Below, piece by piece: positions 26,715-38,091 of a stretch of DNA of 64,000 nucleotides. A model generated the notes under the pieces. It made no database searches. It was not told where the DNA came from and saw only the letters and a list, made by a program, of their open reading frames with translations. Origin of the DNA: Eopsaltria australis (taxonomy: Eukaryota; Chordata; Aves; Passeriformes; Petroicidae); contig JAVTVJ010000469.1 in the NCBI GenBank assembly GCA_034509425.1, positions 372,001-436,000 on the forward strand. The letters run 5' to 3'. How positions within the stretch are numbered: the stretch's first letter is position 1; each line of letters opens with the position of its first letter. A program made the position numbers and the translations under genes.

Positions 26715-29067
26715 GTACACACACTTACTTTCCCTTTCTGGTATCAAATATCAAAAAAGGAAGTGAGAGTAAAAGCTGGGAACATCAATAAAATTGCAGT
26801 AAATTTTCCTATTTTATCAAGAGTTACACATAATAGCTTCTGTACAGGATTAGAATACACTGAAAACCCAACTGCCAGACTGCAAGACCCACAAGGCACA
26901 GTGTTCCGACGCATTGCAGAGTCAAACACCCATGTAAAGTACACCACTAAACTGACAAAAAAGCCAGTGAAGCTTTTCAAATTCACCTCCAGCTTTTGTA
27001 ACAAAATTTTATGAAAACCAAGATTTTTAGAGCTAGACATGTGGAACATTCACATGCAATGTCTGAATTTGATCATTCTCTTCTCTTTTTTATGGTTGCT
27101 TTTTTTGTGTGACCTGGCAATTAGGGAAGAGTAAGTCAGAGAAGGAGAACACACACCAGAATTTGCATATTTTCTCATACACAGACCCTAACAGCACAGT
27201 TATCAGAAAGAATAAGAGCAGAGTGTTAAAGAAAGCTTAAGTTAGCAATGACCTCAAATAAACAGTATTTGTGTGTAATCAGAGAACAGCAGCACTAGAG
27301 AAACACTGAATATGACAGCACAACCTCACACAACCTCACATTTCCCCTGATTTTACCTAACTGGAAACCTCAAGTGTTTTAATCATGCATCTTTCCTTGG
27401 CACACAGCTACCTTCAAATCAATCAAGTGTACTTAAGCTGACTTTAAACTATGTGGCTTGGATGGATCTTAGTATGTTCCAAATACATGAACATTTTCTC
27501 CAGCTCTTTAACATGTACTGCATTTCCACTACACTGTCAAAATCTTAGTGTCATCCGAGTGAACTCATTTAAGGATGGCTCAGGTGGATCTACGTAAGCT
27601 GCAGTCACAGAAGCCATTAAAACTGCAATTCTGTACCCACAACATTTCCCTTTTCCTCTTCACTTCAATATCAAGCATACTTTTACACTAGAATCATGTG
27701 GTGGGTGCAAAGGAGTAAGCTTCATAGACAGAAAACATAAGAAAGCAAAACCAAATGTGCATGGGGAGAAAAGCCTTGAAACAATGAGGCTGTGAAAAAG
27801 TTGATCAATGTTTAGCATGCTTTTCTTACACCAACAGCCTTACAGCAGTGACATTTTCAGCATGATTTTTCTCACATTATCTATAGAGCATTAAAAGGAA
27901 GGAATAATGCAAAAGTTGGAAAAGATGTGTTCAGCTAGGTATGTCTTCCCAAATCTGTGAGAGAATGTTGGTCTGAAAGGTGCACAGCTGGACCACGAAA
28001 TTGAGAGCTCCATTTAAATATACACTGTCCTTGTGGTATTCTCAATTAAGTGTTGAGAAAAGGATATGCTCTTGCCTATCCCTTGGCATTTTGAACAAGT
28101 ATATTCTGCAAAAGGCACTATCAGAAAAAACAGAAAGAATGTAACACAGAGAAAAAGTATTACCCAACTTTTGACTGAAAGACTTTGCTGCAGACACCGA
28201 AGTAAAAAAATCACCGTTTTTTTTGTGTTGAAAACATTTTTTCCAAAGACAAGACCTCCCTCAATAACTCTTACATTCATTTATTTTGATATATTTCAGG
28301 GATCGTCCTCTCTTCAAACACTACTGCTTTCACTGTCACTACACCTGGTGACACATCATTCTCACACAAACACAGCTGTGCAATGAATAAACCTTAAACT
28401 TTCTCCTGCTCCTTGGTTTTCTGATCTATTTTCTTTCATAATAAACTTCTCAGGTTATCAAGCATTTCTGAAAGTCAAAACAAATGCAGGTTTTGAAGCT
28501 TTTTAATAATACTACCAAGTCATCTACCACATTGGAAATGTATTTAAATTAGGTAGACTTGAAAATTCTATAAAAACTAATAATTTAATAAAGTCAAATA
28601 TAAACCTCATTATATTTTTTCTTAACCTCAAAAGACTCTTATTTGACTTTTGATTTTTTTAACTGAACTGACCATTTATCCTTATCCTGCTACCTGAGAA
28701 GCTGTGTGACGTAATTACACTGTATTTAACTTCTTGTGCCTAGGAGAGTTCTGTGATATAATTCTGTGTAAAAATGCAGTTAACTTATGCACTAATAAAT
28801 GCAAGTATTCTGTAAGACTGATGTGTTGTGAGCCATTACCAGGCAGACTAAGCTGACAGACTCTATTAATGCACAGTACTGTCATGGAAATTGTGATGTA
28901 CAAAGTGCATGAGGTGGATACCAATTATTTTGTTTTTTTCTCATATAAAATCTGTATGATGTAGGAGTTGTTATGAATGACTGATAAGATCACTTAATGC
29001 TTTACATCATGTTTCCCAACCATGATTCATCTTTATCGTGGAGTAAAGATAACTGCTTATCCTTCAG

Positions 29068-29330
29068 AGAATGGATAAGGTTTGAAGGGAGCACATCTGG
29101 TCCAACCTTCCTGTTCAAGCTGGATTGTCCTAGAAAACATTGCATAGGATTGCCTCCAGATGGTTCTGGAGAATCTCCAGGGAGAGTCTCTACAGCAGCA
29201 ACCTGTTCCAGTGCTCAGTCACACGCACAGGAAAGGAGTTCTTCCAGTGGAGCTTCCTGTACATCAGTTTCCACCCATTGCGTCGAGTCCTGCTGCTGCT
29301 CATCACCAGGCAAAGGCTGGCTCTAGCCTC
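29068..29330 (-). mobile_element. CR1 3' end fragment
   Basis: The plus strand reads AGAATGGATAAGG, GGTCCAACCTTCCTGTTCAA, CAACCTGTTCCAGTGCTCAG and TGGAGCTTCCTGTACATCAG. This is the same CR1 subfamily as the copy in RRAGC intron 1. It lies head to head with the plus-strand CR1 that follows. Confidence 0.88.
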
Positions 29331-29369
29331 TGACTTTTTTTGCTTAGTTGGGGTATTTAGGGTTTTTTT

Positions 29370-29393
29370 GGTTGGTTGGTTGGTTGGTTGGTT
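29370..29393 (+). repeat. (GGTT)n microsatellite
   Basis: Six uninterrupted GGTT units sit between the two head-to-head CR1 copies, within a T/G-rich linker that runs to about 29430. Confidence 0.95.
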
Positions 29394-29429
29394 AGTTTTT
29401 GGGATTTTTTGTTGGGTTTTTTTTTCAGC

Positions 29430-29870
29430 AGTGGTCTCTAAACTATCAAAAGCTTTAGCTAGTAAAAGTGTGTCAACCCAAACAGAACTCCCCAAGAAGG
29501 ATGTGTCTGTTCAGATCCCTTTCTGTAAGGAGTGTTTGAGCTGTCAGCAGTACCAGGGGATGGTGCAAAAGATGCCTGCCTGCAGTGCCAACAGGTGAGT
29601 GATCTCTGTGTGGTGGCTGAGCTTAAGGAGGAAGTAGAAAGACTAAGAAGTATTAGGGAAAGTAAAAGGGAAATAGACTGGTGGAGTTTCACTCTTCCAT
29701 CCCTGAGAGAAGCCCTCCAGGAGTCAGAGAACTCCCATGCGTCCTACCATCATGCAGAAGGAGGAGGCCTAGTAGATGAAGGGGAGTGGAAATGGATCCC
29801 TAGTCAGGGAGGTAACAAAAATTCCTCCCAACCCCCATCAACTATCCAGGTGCCACTTCAGAATAGATAA
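29430..29870 (+). pseudogene. Broken ORF1-like segment of a CR1-type element
   Basis: Two overlapping frames give SKSVSTQTELPKKDVSVQI, then after a frame change near 29565 CLQCQQVSDLCVVAELKEEV and VERLRSIRESKREIDWWSF. The pattern of CxxC, coiled coil and REIDWW resembles the first open reading frame of avian CR1 elements (from memory, not searched). It joins directly to a CR1 ORF2 tail, so the central reverse-transcriptase part is deleted. A cellular gene remnant is less likely. Confidence 0.55.
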
Positions 29871-30632
29871 GAGGCCCTGGATCCAGAGCCACAACAATCC
29901 CCTGCAGCACGGCAGGCTGGGGACAGAGTGGCTGGACAGTGCCCAGGCACAAAGGGACCTGGGGGTACTGACTGATGGCAGACTGAACGTGAGCCAGCAG
30001 TGTGCCCAGGTGGCCAAGAAGGTCAATGGCACCTGGTCTGGATCAGGAATGGTGTGGCCAGCAGGACCAGGGCAGTGCTTCTGCCCTGATACTCGGCACT
30101 GGTGAGGCCACACCTTGAGTGCTGTGTCCAGTTCTGGGCCCCTCAGTTTAGGAAGGACAGTGTGATGTTCAAACATATCCAGAGAAGGGCAACAAGGCTG
30201 CTGAAGGGCTTGGAACACAAACCCTATGAAGATCGGCTGAGGCAGCTGGGGTTGTTTAACCTGGAGAAAAGGAGGCTGTGGGGGGACCTTTTCATTCTCT
30301 ACAGCTCCCTGAAAGGAGGTTGTAGCCAGGTGGGGGTTGGTTTCTTCTCCCAGGCAACCACTGACTGAACGACAGGCCACAGATTTAAGCTGTGTCAGGG
30401 GAAGTTTAGGTTAGACATCAGGAAAAAAATCTTCACTGCAAGAGTGATTGGGCACTGGAATTGTCTGCCCAGGGAGATGGTGGAGTCACTGTCCCTGGGG
30501 GTGTTTAAAAAAAGACTGCATGTGGCACTCAGTGCCATGGTTTAGTTGATGACAAGGTGTTAAGTCATAGGCTGGACTTGATGATCTCAAAAGGTGTTTT
30601 CCAATCCCGTTCATTTTGTGATTCTGTATGCA
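29871..30632 (+). mobile_element. CR1 ORF2 C-terminal remnant plus 3' UTR
   Basis: The plus strand at about 30102-30320 translates to [36 protein letters not shown] and [15 protein letters not shown], the conserved tail of the CR1 reverse-transcriptase protein. The frame is broken upstream. The usual CR1 3' UTR follows and ends near TTTTGTGATTCTGTATG. It is a long CR1 piece for this window, but dead. Confidence 0.9.
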
Positions 30633-31690
30633 GAAAAGGCAGATAATGGCAGTCACTTCCTAACCAAAGTTGCTATCAGACTGTGCTGTCACTTATAAAA
30701 AACTGACATCATTCTTTGTGACAGCAGAAGGATGTTTAATAATCTTATGTTCTCCCCTTCAGAAGCAGTAACTTATTAGGGAGTCTTTTCCAGAAAGCAA
30801 TTATTTTAATCAATGCTGAATCAGGCAAATTTTCATCCCTTAACAATTGTCTTAAACAGCAATTAACTAGACAGTAGCTTCTAAACACCCTAAGATCAGT
30901 GCTGCAGCCAAAAGGAGGGCACTTCTTATACAGTGTGGAGCTGAGAAAATTCCATTTTCAGTAGTTCATAAGCAGGAAATATATATATGTAAAGACATTT
31001 AGGAACAAAAGAAACACTGTGAAAAGTAAACGTCCTCATCACTGTTAGAGGTTAGGATTTTTTTCCTTTTTTTCCCTTCTTTCTCTCAGTGAACTTTTTC
31101 CCATTTATTGCCTAAGAGATGGTAATGAGGACACTGAAGAGAGACAAAAGAAGTGGCCAAGGCGAGGGGAAGAGTGCAGGTGGCTACAGTCTCCTAGTTT
31201 GGGCGTTTTCTCTTGGGAAGAGCAGAGATACCCCAGATTTTGGCTGGGGAGTGAGGGGCTGGGTTCAGCTCCACGCTTTCTCTCACTCTCAGAACTGTAG
31301 GAGGAAGAGACAGTGCTGCTCCTGCTGCGGGGAGAATCTGCTGACACCGTGGAGTTATGTCCTTTCCTGCTTCTTCCTTACTGTGGGTGAGGCTCTGCTC
31401 ATAAGAGCGTTGAACTGGGACTTAATATTAACACCCGATCTCACTGGAAAGGACCCTCATTGTCTACTCAGGTGCCTCAGGAGAAAACCCGGGACCCCGA
31501 CCCCCTCTCCACCCCTCTGAGGGAGCTTCTCCCAGCTGCTGCTGCCCAGCCCCGCTGTTTTCTGCAGCTGCTTTGGGGTTTTTTGCTACCCTTTTAACTG
31601 GACGTTCTGTGTCCGCCCAATCCCTCCTGGCCCCTACCATGGCCACAGAGTTTCTGCTACATTTTTGTTTGCCACCCCAGGGTCTGCTTG
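30633..31690. other. Spacer between CR1 and the LTR cluster
   Basis: The first 450 bp are AT-rich. From about 31.1 kb the DNA is GC-richer, purine/pyrimidine-patterned and unassigned; it may be further retroviral remnant, since it abuts LTR 1. Confidence 0.4.
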
Positions 31691-32139
31691 TGATGTCTTA
31701 GGATTTTAGCTTTTATATTTTTCATATATTTGTACCCCCGCAATTCTTTAGTATATAACTCTAAACTCCATATCCAATGTCAGCTGCTGCTCTCCCATTT
31801 GGGTCAGACACAACAATTCCTCTCTAAGCCTGGCAGTCAAGGACACCTGACTGTCCCAGGCCCTGAGAGATGGAAACAAAAGTGAGCTAGGGAGAGCAAA
31901 CTTAGGATAAATGACTTCATTAGCTGAAGCTGTAATTGGAAGATTAACCCCCAATATGCAAATGGACCAAATTTATAAAAGTGTGAAAACCCATGACGCG
32001 TCATCCATTTTTTGGGTGTAGCCACTGGGGGGACTTTGTCTGCCCAAAATGTACCTGAAGGCCCTTCAATAAATATAACCACTTTTTATTCACTTAATTT
32101 TGTCTGGTGTCTGTTTTTAGGTAGCCCTGAAAAGACTCA
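31691..32139 (+). mobile_element. Solo-type LTR 1 of an avian endogenous retrovirus
   Basis: It begins TGATGTCTTAGG and ends AAAAGACTCA. It contains TATAAAAG (about 31975) in a context ATGCAAATGGACC...TTATAAAAGTGTG, then AATAAA (about 32069), then TTTTGTCTGGTGTCTG. This order of promoter, poly(A) signal and terminal region is that of an LTR. It aligns end to end with the second LTR at 32401-32891, and the family type is common in songbirds (from memory). No gag, pol or env frame accompanies it. Confidence 0.7.
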
Positions 32140-32400
32140 CCTCTGCTGTTCCAGCCTCCTGCAGCCCATTTTGCCATCCGGAGGGGCACAGGGCCGGCTG
32201 TCCCTGAGAGCTCGGAAAGAGAGCCCCTTCTCCCGCCCGCCACCACCGCGTGAGGGAGAGGCGCCGCCCCACAGCGCCCCCTGCAGGCCGGGGGAATCAT
32301 CGCACCTGCCCTGCCCGGCCGGGAGCCACCAGCGCCCCTGGAGGCCGTGAGCGGAACTGCACCGAAAGGGGGGTGCCTGCAGCCGAGAGGGGGCTGGGAC
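32140..32400. other. GC-rich segment between the two LTRs
   Basis: This 261-bp GC-rich block (CGCCGCCCC, CCCTGCCCGGCCGG) is unlike the flanking AT-rich DNA. It could be a deletion remnant of retroviral leader or unrelated host DNA. No primer-binding site is recognisable. Confidence 0.4.
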
Positions 32401-32891
32401 TGATGCCGTGAGGATTTTTTGCCTTTTCTTTTATATACCTTTTATATACCTTTTACATACCTTTTATGTATTCTCAGCAACTTTAACATGCATACTTGTA
32501 ATTCCTTAAGTCTCATAACTTAACATCTTCCCAATATTCTGTTAGGCCAGAAGACTGAACATCCTAAAGGCCTCACAGTTGGAGACTGGAAAGCCAAAAT
32601 CCCCTATGAAATACATCCTATAAACTGGAATTAGGCCCATCCAGGGAAGAATACTTCAAGATGGGGGAATATCACGCTATTCATTCAAGCGTCTCATTGG
32701 GGTATCTTTGTTAGATATGCTACTTTGCAAAGTCTATAAAATTGTATATGTGATCTATAGGGTGTATATTTCAGCATGCTCCACCTTGGCAAAGTGTTGC
32801 ACCATAAAGATCCTTCTTAAGTATCAAAGCAAAACACTTTATCCCTTAACTGTGTCTGGCTCTTAATTTTAGGGCCAAGGAAAAGGCATCA
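32401..32891 (+). mobile_element. Solo-type LTR 2, related to LTR 1
   Basis: It has matching inverted termini TGATGCC...GGCATCA. Inside are a TATA-rich start (CTTTTATATACC repeated), TATAAAAT at about 32734, ATAAAG at about 32805, and a CTGTGTCTGGCTCTTAATTT segment parallel to LTR 1. No clear target-site duplication is visible, and only 261 GC-rich bp separate it from LTR 1. Confidence 0.65.
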
Positions 32892-33125
32892 GTATTGAGT
32901 TCCTGGTTCTGTTTGTTGTTGCTGCTGTTGTTGTTTGTTTGCCTTGTTATACATATATATATCTACTAGTAAAGAACTGTTATTTCTTTTCCCATATCTT
33001 TGTCTGAAAGTCCCGTATTTTCAATGTTATAATAATTTGGAGGGAAGGAGGTCATATTTTCCATTCCAAGGGAGGTTATGGCCTTCCTTGGCAGACATCT
33101 GTCTTTCAAACCAAGACAATCCCAA
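32892..33125 (-). mobile_element. ERV LTR fragment of a second family, opposite orientation
   Basis: On the minus strand it starts near TGTCTTGGTTTGAAAGACAG, then has AAATTATTATAA and AACAGTTCTTTACTAGTA and ends in a CAA-rich stretch. This is a pattern I recognise as widespread in avian ERV LTRs. It abuts LTR 2 directly. The GTT/GCT-rich simple run at 32912-32941 lies within it. Confidence 0.55.
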
Positions 33126-35219
33126 TTCAGAATGCTGGGCAATAGATCCTTATGCCTCTCTGCACTTAACACACAGCAAATACCAGGTCCCATTCTAAGC
33201 TGATGTTCTTACAGGCAATGATGTCAGCTGAATAGCAAACATTGGACTTGGTTCTTTCTGCACTAAGCAGCTTATCTAACAAAATAAATGAAGGACTTCA
33301 AGACCCAAAAATTTTAGGTTTTTTTAACAAGGAAGAACGGAAAACCTCAGAAAAAATTTTCACTCCACACTGCTGATGGGTGATTCAAGATGTGGTTGTA
33401 TTAAGCTGTTTGTTTGGCAATTATATTATCATTTACGTAAGTTTTCTTGTGCAATAAATTAGCAGCTTTTTGATGTAATGGGAAGTTTATTAGGAAATAC
33501 TTTCAATTCTCTGAAACAAGTTAGTACTTATCCACCTCCTGCCCAGAAGCAGAAGATGTATCAGCTGACAGTTGTTCACAGCAGGTTTTCAATAGTCACA
33601 TATCATAATTTTTGTTCATAAACATCGAAGTACATTGCAAATATACAAACGTGTAAAAACTGAGACTAATTACATAAACTTTCTCCCTGCAGCTCTACCA
33701 GACTCTGTGTAATATTCTCTCAAAGAGAACAAGACAGCCATCTAGAGGGCATGACAGATAAACTCTGTTCAGATCACAGGGGAGCACTGAATAACCAATT
33801 CACTCACTGCAAGCCAGAAAGAATTAAATGGATCCACGCTACTTTTATCCACCAGGAGGTTTATTATTACTTGCTATTTCAACACGAGTCAGCTAATTAA
33901 TAATCCTGAACCCCAAAAGTGACAGTTTTTTCCTTTTAGGATGCTAACTTATACAGAAAATATGAATTTTTCTGAAGCAAAATGATTTTCACTATATGGC
34001 ACAGACATCTAAAAAATTAAAAGCACTGATCCATAATTAGGGACAGATATGTCAGTTCTGTCTAGTTTCTTACCTATAGTGCTGTACTCATCATTTCTGA
34101 CTCCTGAACTGGCTTTGGTACAGAACAAAATACAGCACAAAAAGGGAGTTTAAGTAGCAGTTCTTCCTTACAGCATTATTGTAAACCAGCATTTATCACC
34201 ATACTGCCCATAAAAGTTCTCAACTTCTATGTTTGTGAACCTTCACAGGAAGAAAGAGAAGTGGGATTTCCAAGTCAAGCATCTTTGCAAGTAGTTATTT
34301 CTTGATACATCAGAGCATAGGATAAATTTGGGGACTACAGCTCAGTGGGAAGGGATTCTGAATAATTCTTACTCTTTACTTCTGGCAGTGAGAAAGCTTA
34401 GTACAGCTCTGATAGATTGGCAGTTTTGGAACAGATGTTATGGATGAAGAAAAATGTGCAGAAGAACTAAATCATCAGTTCAGAATTATCAGAACAAAGT
34501 ACAGATAAAAGTATTTCTATAGTCTTTGAATGAAATCCAAAAGAGTTCTTTAAAAGATTCTTTACACTGGTCCTCTAATTATGACATCTTCCCTGGTTTT
34601 GCAACAGTTTCAACTGGCTTTTTTCATCACTGGTAGAGCTATAAAAAGTAAAACACCACCTGATAAAAGCTTTAAATGTTATTATTAATTTTTATTGGGA
34701 AGAAGTTAAACTCCCTCAGGAACCATAAAAGTTGGGGTTTGGATTTATCAGTCAATGGTAGGTTGCTACAGAGTCACTCCTTCAGCAGACAGTCTGATAA
34801 AGTGTGTACCTTGTACTTGGATGACAAGAGAAATATATATTCCCCATTAATATTATTTTAAAAATAAATTCTTTCATTTTAAATGGTATTCTTTCAGGGG
34901 TTCCTCTGTTGTTCTGGTCTTGGTGTTGGCTTCCAGTTTGTTTATATAGACAGCACAAGAGATTTCTACCAAATGTAAACCTCAAAAAGCATCAGCACTC
35001 AGAAAAGGCACCTCTAGAACTCTTTTTATAAAGGCTGTGTTTCTCCTGCTACCTGTTTCCAGGAAAGGAAACCAAATGCACAGCAGCAGGAGTCACTGGA
35101 AACGCTTTGTTTTTTTTCTTTTAGTCTTTTTGTAGACGCGTTACCAGAGCGCCGTCTACCGTGCTCAAAGCCTAAAACTCAAACCCGCTATTCCGCACCG
35201 AAGGGAACACAAGATCTGT
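33126..35219. other. AT-rich intergenic DNA
   Basis: No gene or repeat family is recognised before the CpG island. Confidence 0.55.
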
Positions 35220-35720
35220 CCTAAACGAGACAAGAGCACGCACACACAGGCGTCCGGCCGGCCGACAGCTCCCAGCTCCCGACACCCGCACTGCCAGGGC
35301 CGGACCGGGCAGCCCCAGCCTCCGCACCTCGGGCCGCGCCGCACCCGGAGCTTCCGTGGGTGTTTCACCTCCGGCGAGTGACGGCCGAGGATGGCCGGTC
35401 CTGAGCCCGCCCTGACCGGGCACAGAACAGCAGCGGCCGGGCTCGGTTCCGCTCCGGCCCCTCGGTGCCCGGGGCTGCGGTGTGCGGGGCAGTGCCGCAG
35501 AGCGGCCGTCAGCCCACGGGCAGCGCTCGGGCAGTGCCCGCACCGGAGGGAGGCGATCGCCAGCCGAGCACAGCTTCCCCTCACGCTTCGCTCCCCACTC
35601 CGTGCAGGACAGCGGCTGTCCGTGAGATACAGAGCAAGAGACGCGGTGAGGAGGGATTTTTGGGGAGGTCTGAGAGGGGAGAAAGACTCTGTCTTCCAGC
35701 CAAGCGATGGGCGTTTAGAC
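35220..35720. promoter_or_regulatory. Orphan CpG island 2.2 kb beyond the RRAGC stop
   Basis: About 500 bp of dense CpG (GGCCGGCCGACAG, GGGCCGCGCCGCACCCGG, GCGATCGCC) stand in AT-rich DNA with no recognised gene attached. A plus-strand donor-like GACGCG|GTGAGG lies at about 35641-35652. The open frames over it are compositional. It could start an unannotated noncoding transcript, be an enhancer-type island, or be part of a distal RRAGC 3' region. Confidence 0.55.
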
Positions 35721-37939
35721 CTTCAGAACAGCGGACATACCGCCTTTGATTAATTACTCTGCCCCCTCTTCCCAAGCCTGGCCTTTCCCTCCATCCCTCT
35801 CCCCTGCTACAGCTGGCATCATTACCAATAGGAAATTCGGCCGGGCATCAGCAAAGCCCCGGTGCCCAAAAATGCAAAGCTTTGAAAGCCACCTTGTGAG
35901 GGATTGTTTCATTCTTCAACAGAAAGAAATTTTACTCCTTTATATATACTCCATTTATATGCCTTTACTGTCTAGAGTCATTGCCTGAACATTGAATATT
36001 CAATTCTGAGTCAGCTTTTAATAAAGATGAAAGCTAAGACTGACTAAATGGGAATGTAGTTTTTAAGTATACCATAAAGATAATATGGCTTTTAACATGC
36101 TTAACCACATAGGCCTTTAAAGACCTTTGTCTATAAAGACAAGCAGAAACAATAGTGTTACAGTTTGACTTTTTTTTTCATTTTATTAGCACAAAATCCT
36201 GTAGTGGGTGAAAAGAGAGAGAACATACGCATGTACTTAGAACATGGAAAACTCACTGCACAAATGGGGATTCTTTCTTCCTGTTATTTTGCCAATTACT
36301 TCTCCTCTTACCTTCAGAATCTGAACTGTGATAGTGCTTGCAAACTACAAAACCCAATCTTAGAAGCCCGCAGCACTTTCTTAAAAAAAGCTCTGCAGTT
36401 CCATTAGCAAAAAGGGGCTCAGCCTAGATTTAAGAGAACAGACCTAGAGCACTTGAATTCCAGTTTCCTGCTGTAAAAAAAAAACAAAAACATTTACACA
36501 GTATGTGCATACACCCCAATGTTAATGCATGTATATTCATTTTTACATAGATCAGTGGAAGTTCATTCTATAAGCACAGAAGCAGTCCCATGGTTATTTA
36601 TGACCACGTAAATACACCAGGTGCAGAGATCAATTAGTTCTTGCAGAAACTTTTATAGTGGGACTTGTATAGCTGGTCCAATGGCTTTGCAACACCTATA
36701 TACACATAGGGACAGGTAAAAGGAGGCAAGGTCTTTATGGGCCAGTGGCTGGGCTTCCTGCACAGCAAGGCTGGTGTACAGTATGACATCTGCAGTACTA
36801 ATACCAATAAATTAAAGAATTCACATATACTGCCCATAGCAGGAAAGTCAGCAGAATTCACAAAATCAGAAAAACCACTATTCTAGTCAGATTGCACGTA
36901 GACAAACAAGAAGGTGTTTGTCATAGTACAGAATCAAGGTACTTTCAAAGTCCAGTACTAGTAGTAAATAATGGCACAGTGAACTTAATTGCCATGCATA
37001 GATAACACTCTCAGACATTTTGCTAGGAATTGTCTTGATTATCAGTCAGAGAGTGGAGAAAGATCCACCATCAAAAGTCAGTAACTTTGTAATTTCTTTG
37101 CTTGGGAATAGCTCAAAGTGGTTTTTTATTCCAACAGATGGCAGATATTTCAGTTTAGTTAGCCATGCAGTTGTTTCATGAATAGTATTAATCACACAGA
37201 TTTCTGACATCCATGTTTTTGCAAAAGAGAGCAGGTAGTTTATTTCTGATTTTAATCCTTCCCTGTCATCAAAGGGGACATACCAAGAAGTGTAGCAAAG
37301 TATCACTATCTCTTAAAATTAAGCTCCAGGTCAGTTCTCTAAACAAACACATGATCACTAGAACAGAGCTCTATCTTGCATCCACTTAACAAGCACAGAA
37401 TTAATGAGAACTATGAGCACACCAGCAAGAACAAGAACTACTTAATGGAATGATTTGTGAGACCAGCCTCAGCAAGCAAAAAGCCTGAGTTTGACAAGCC
37501 TTAATAACACCAATTTTTTTTTTTTTGCATGACAGGAGGTAAACTTAAGCAAAAGAGGATATTCTACAGATTAATTTTTTTAAAAAAAGTTAGAAAGTTA
37601 AGCAAGTGACTGTTCAATGTTTCACACAAAACTCAACTCAATTGTTTGGAAGTTTTGACCAGGCAATCAGTCAGACACAGAATGTTAAAAGAGGACTCCA
37701 AACTGAAAATCTACTGCATTTGCAATACAGCTGATTTCAAACTGGCATTTCTAACTCCACTGGCCTCAAAGTATTTTCACAGTAGTGTCAGTTGCCCAAC
37801 ATGAGTTACAATCTGCTGTTCCACAGTTAGGACCGCTCTCCTCTGAAACATACTTCAGGCTTTCAGACTACTCTTCTCTTGTTCCACAAAACTTTGGAGT
37901 GAAGAGCTGACAAGTCTATCCAAGGTCTTTAGCTTTCCT
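35721..37939 (-). other. Region downstream of RRAGC, likely partly 3' UTR
   Basis: AT-rich with several AATAAA hexamers on the minus strand. Some of it is probably RRAGC 3' UTR, but the end is not determinable here. Confidence 0.4.
37125..37244 (-). terminator. Candidate RRAGC poly(A) signals
   Basis: Two AATAAA hexamers on the minus strand, at 37244-37239 and 37130-37125, lie 0.7-0.8 kb past the RRAGC stop. Another lies at 36187-36182. Choosing between them from sequence alone is not possible, and the real 3' UTR may be longer. Confidence 0.3.
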
Positions 37940-38091
37940 CTAGACTGCATTCCTAGGTGTCCCATTGTGAGTCACTGCTTTCATATTTGAGGTGCTTGAC
38001 TGATGGTTGCAGATCCTGTGGGAGGCAATACCTACTTCAAAAACTTCATGAATGGCTTTGCGGAAGCAATGAAAATTGTAGTCTATCAAAC
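37940..38091 (-). CDS. RRAGC: RRAGC coding exon 7 (C-terminus and stop)
   Basis: This exon encodes [10 protein letters not shown] through [10 protein letters not shown] and a TAG stop at 37942-37940. The acceptor is CCTTGGCAG. Most differences from the human protein, as remembered, fall in the serine-rich tail between the EVFEVG and THNGTP blocks. Confidence 0.95.

Larger units (their letters stand above)
19961..29067. other. AT-rich intergenic DNA
   Basis: It contains two microsatellites and the island at 25.5-25.7 kb. No coding exon or mobile-element family is recognised in the remainder. Confidence 0.55.

Noticed and set aside
35391..35753. 120-aa frame across the orphan CpG island
   Set aside because: Arg/Ala/Pro-rich translations appear in several frames on both strands of the island, which is what GC-rich DNA gives by chance.
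37046..37306. 86-aa minus-strand frame downstream of RRAGC
   Set aside because: It reads somewhat protein-like but matches no family and lies in the probable 3' UTR.
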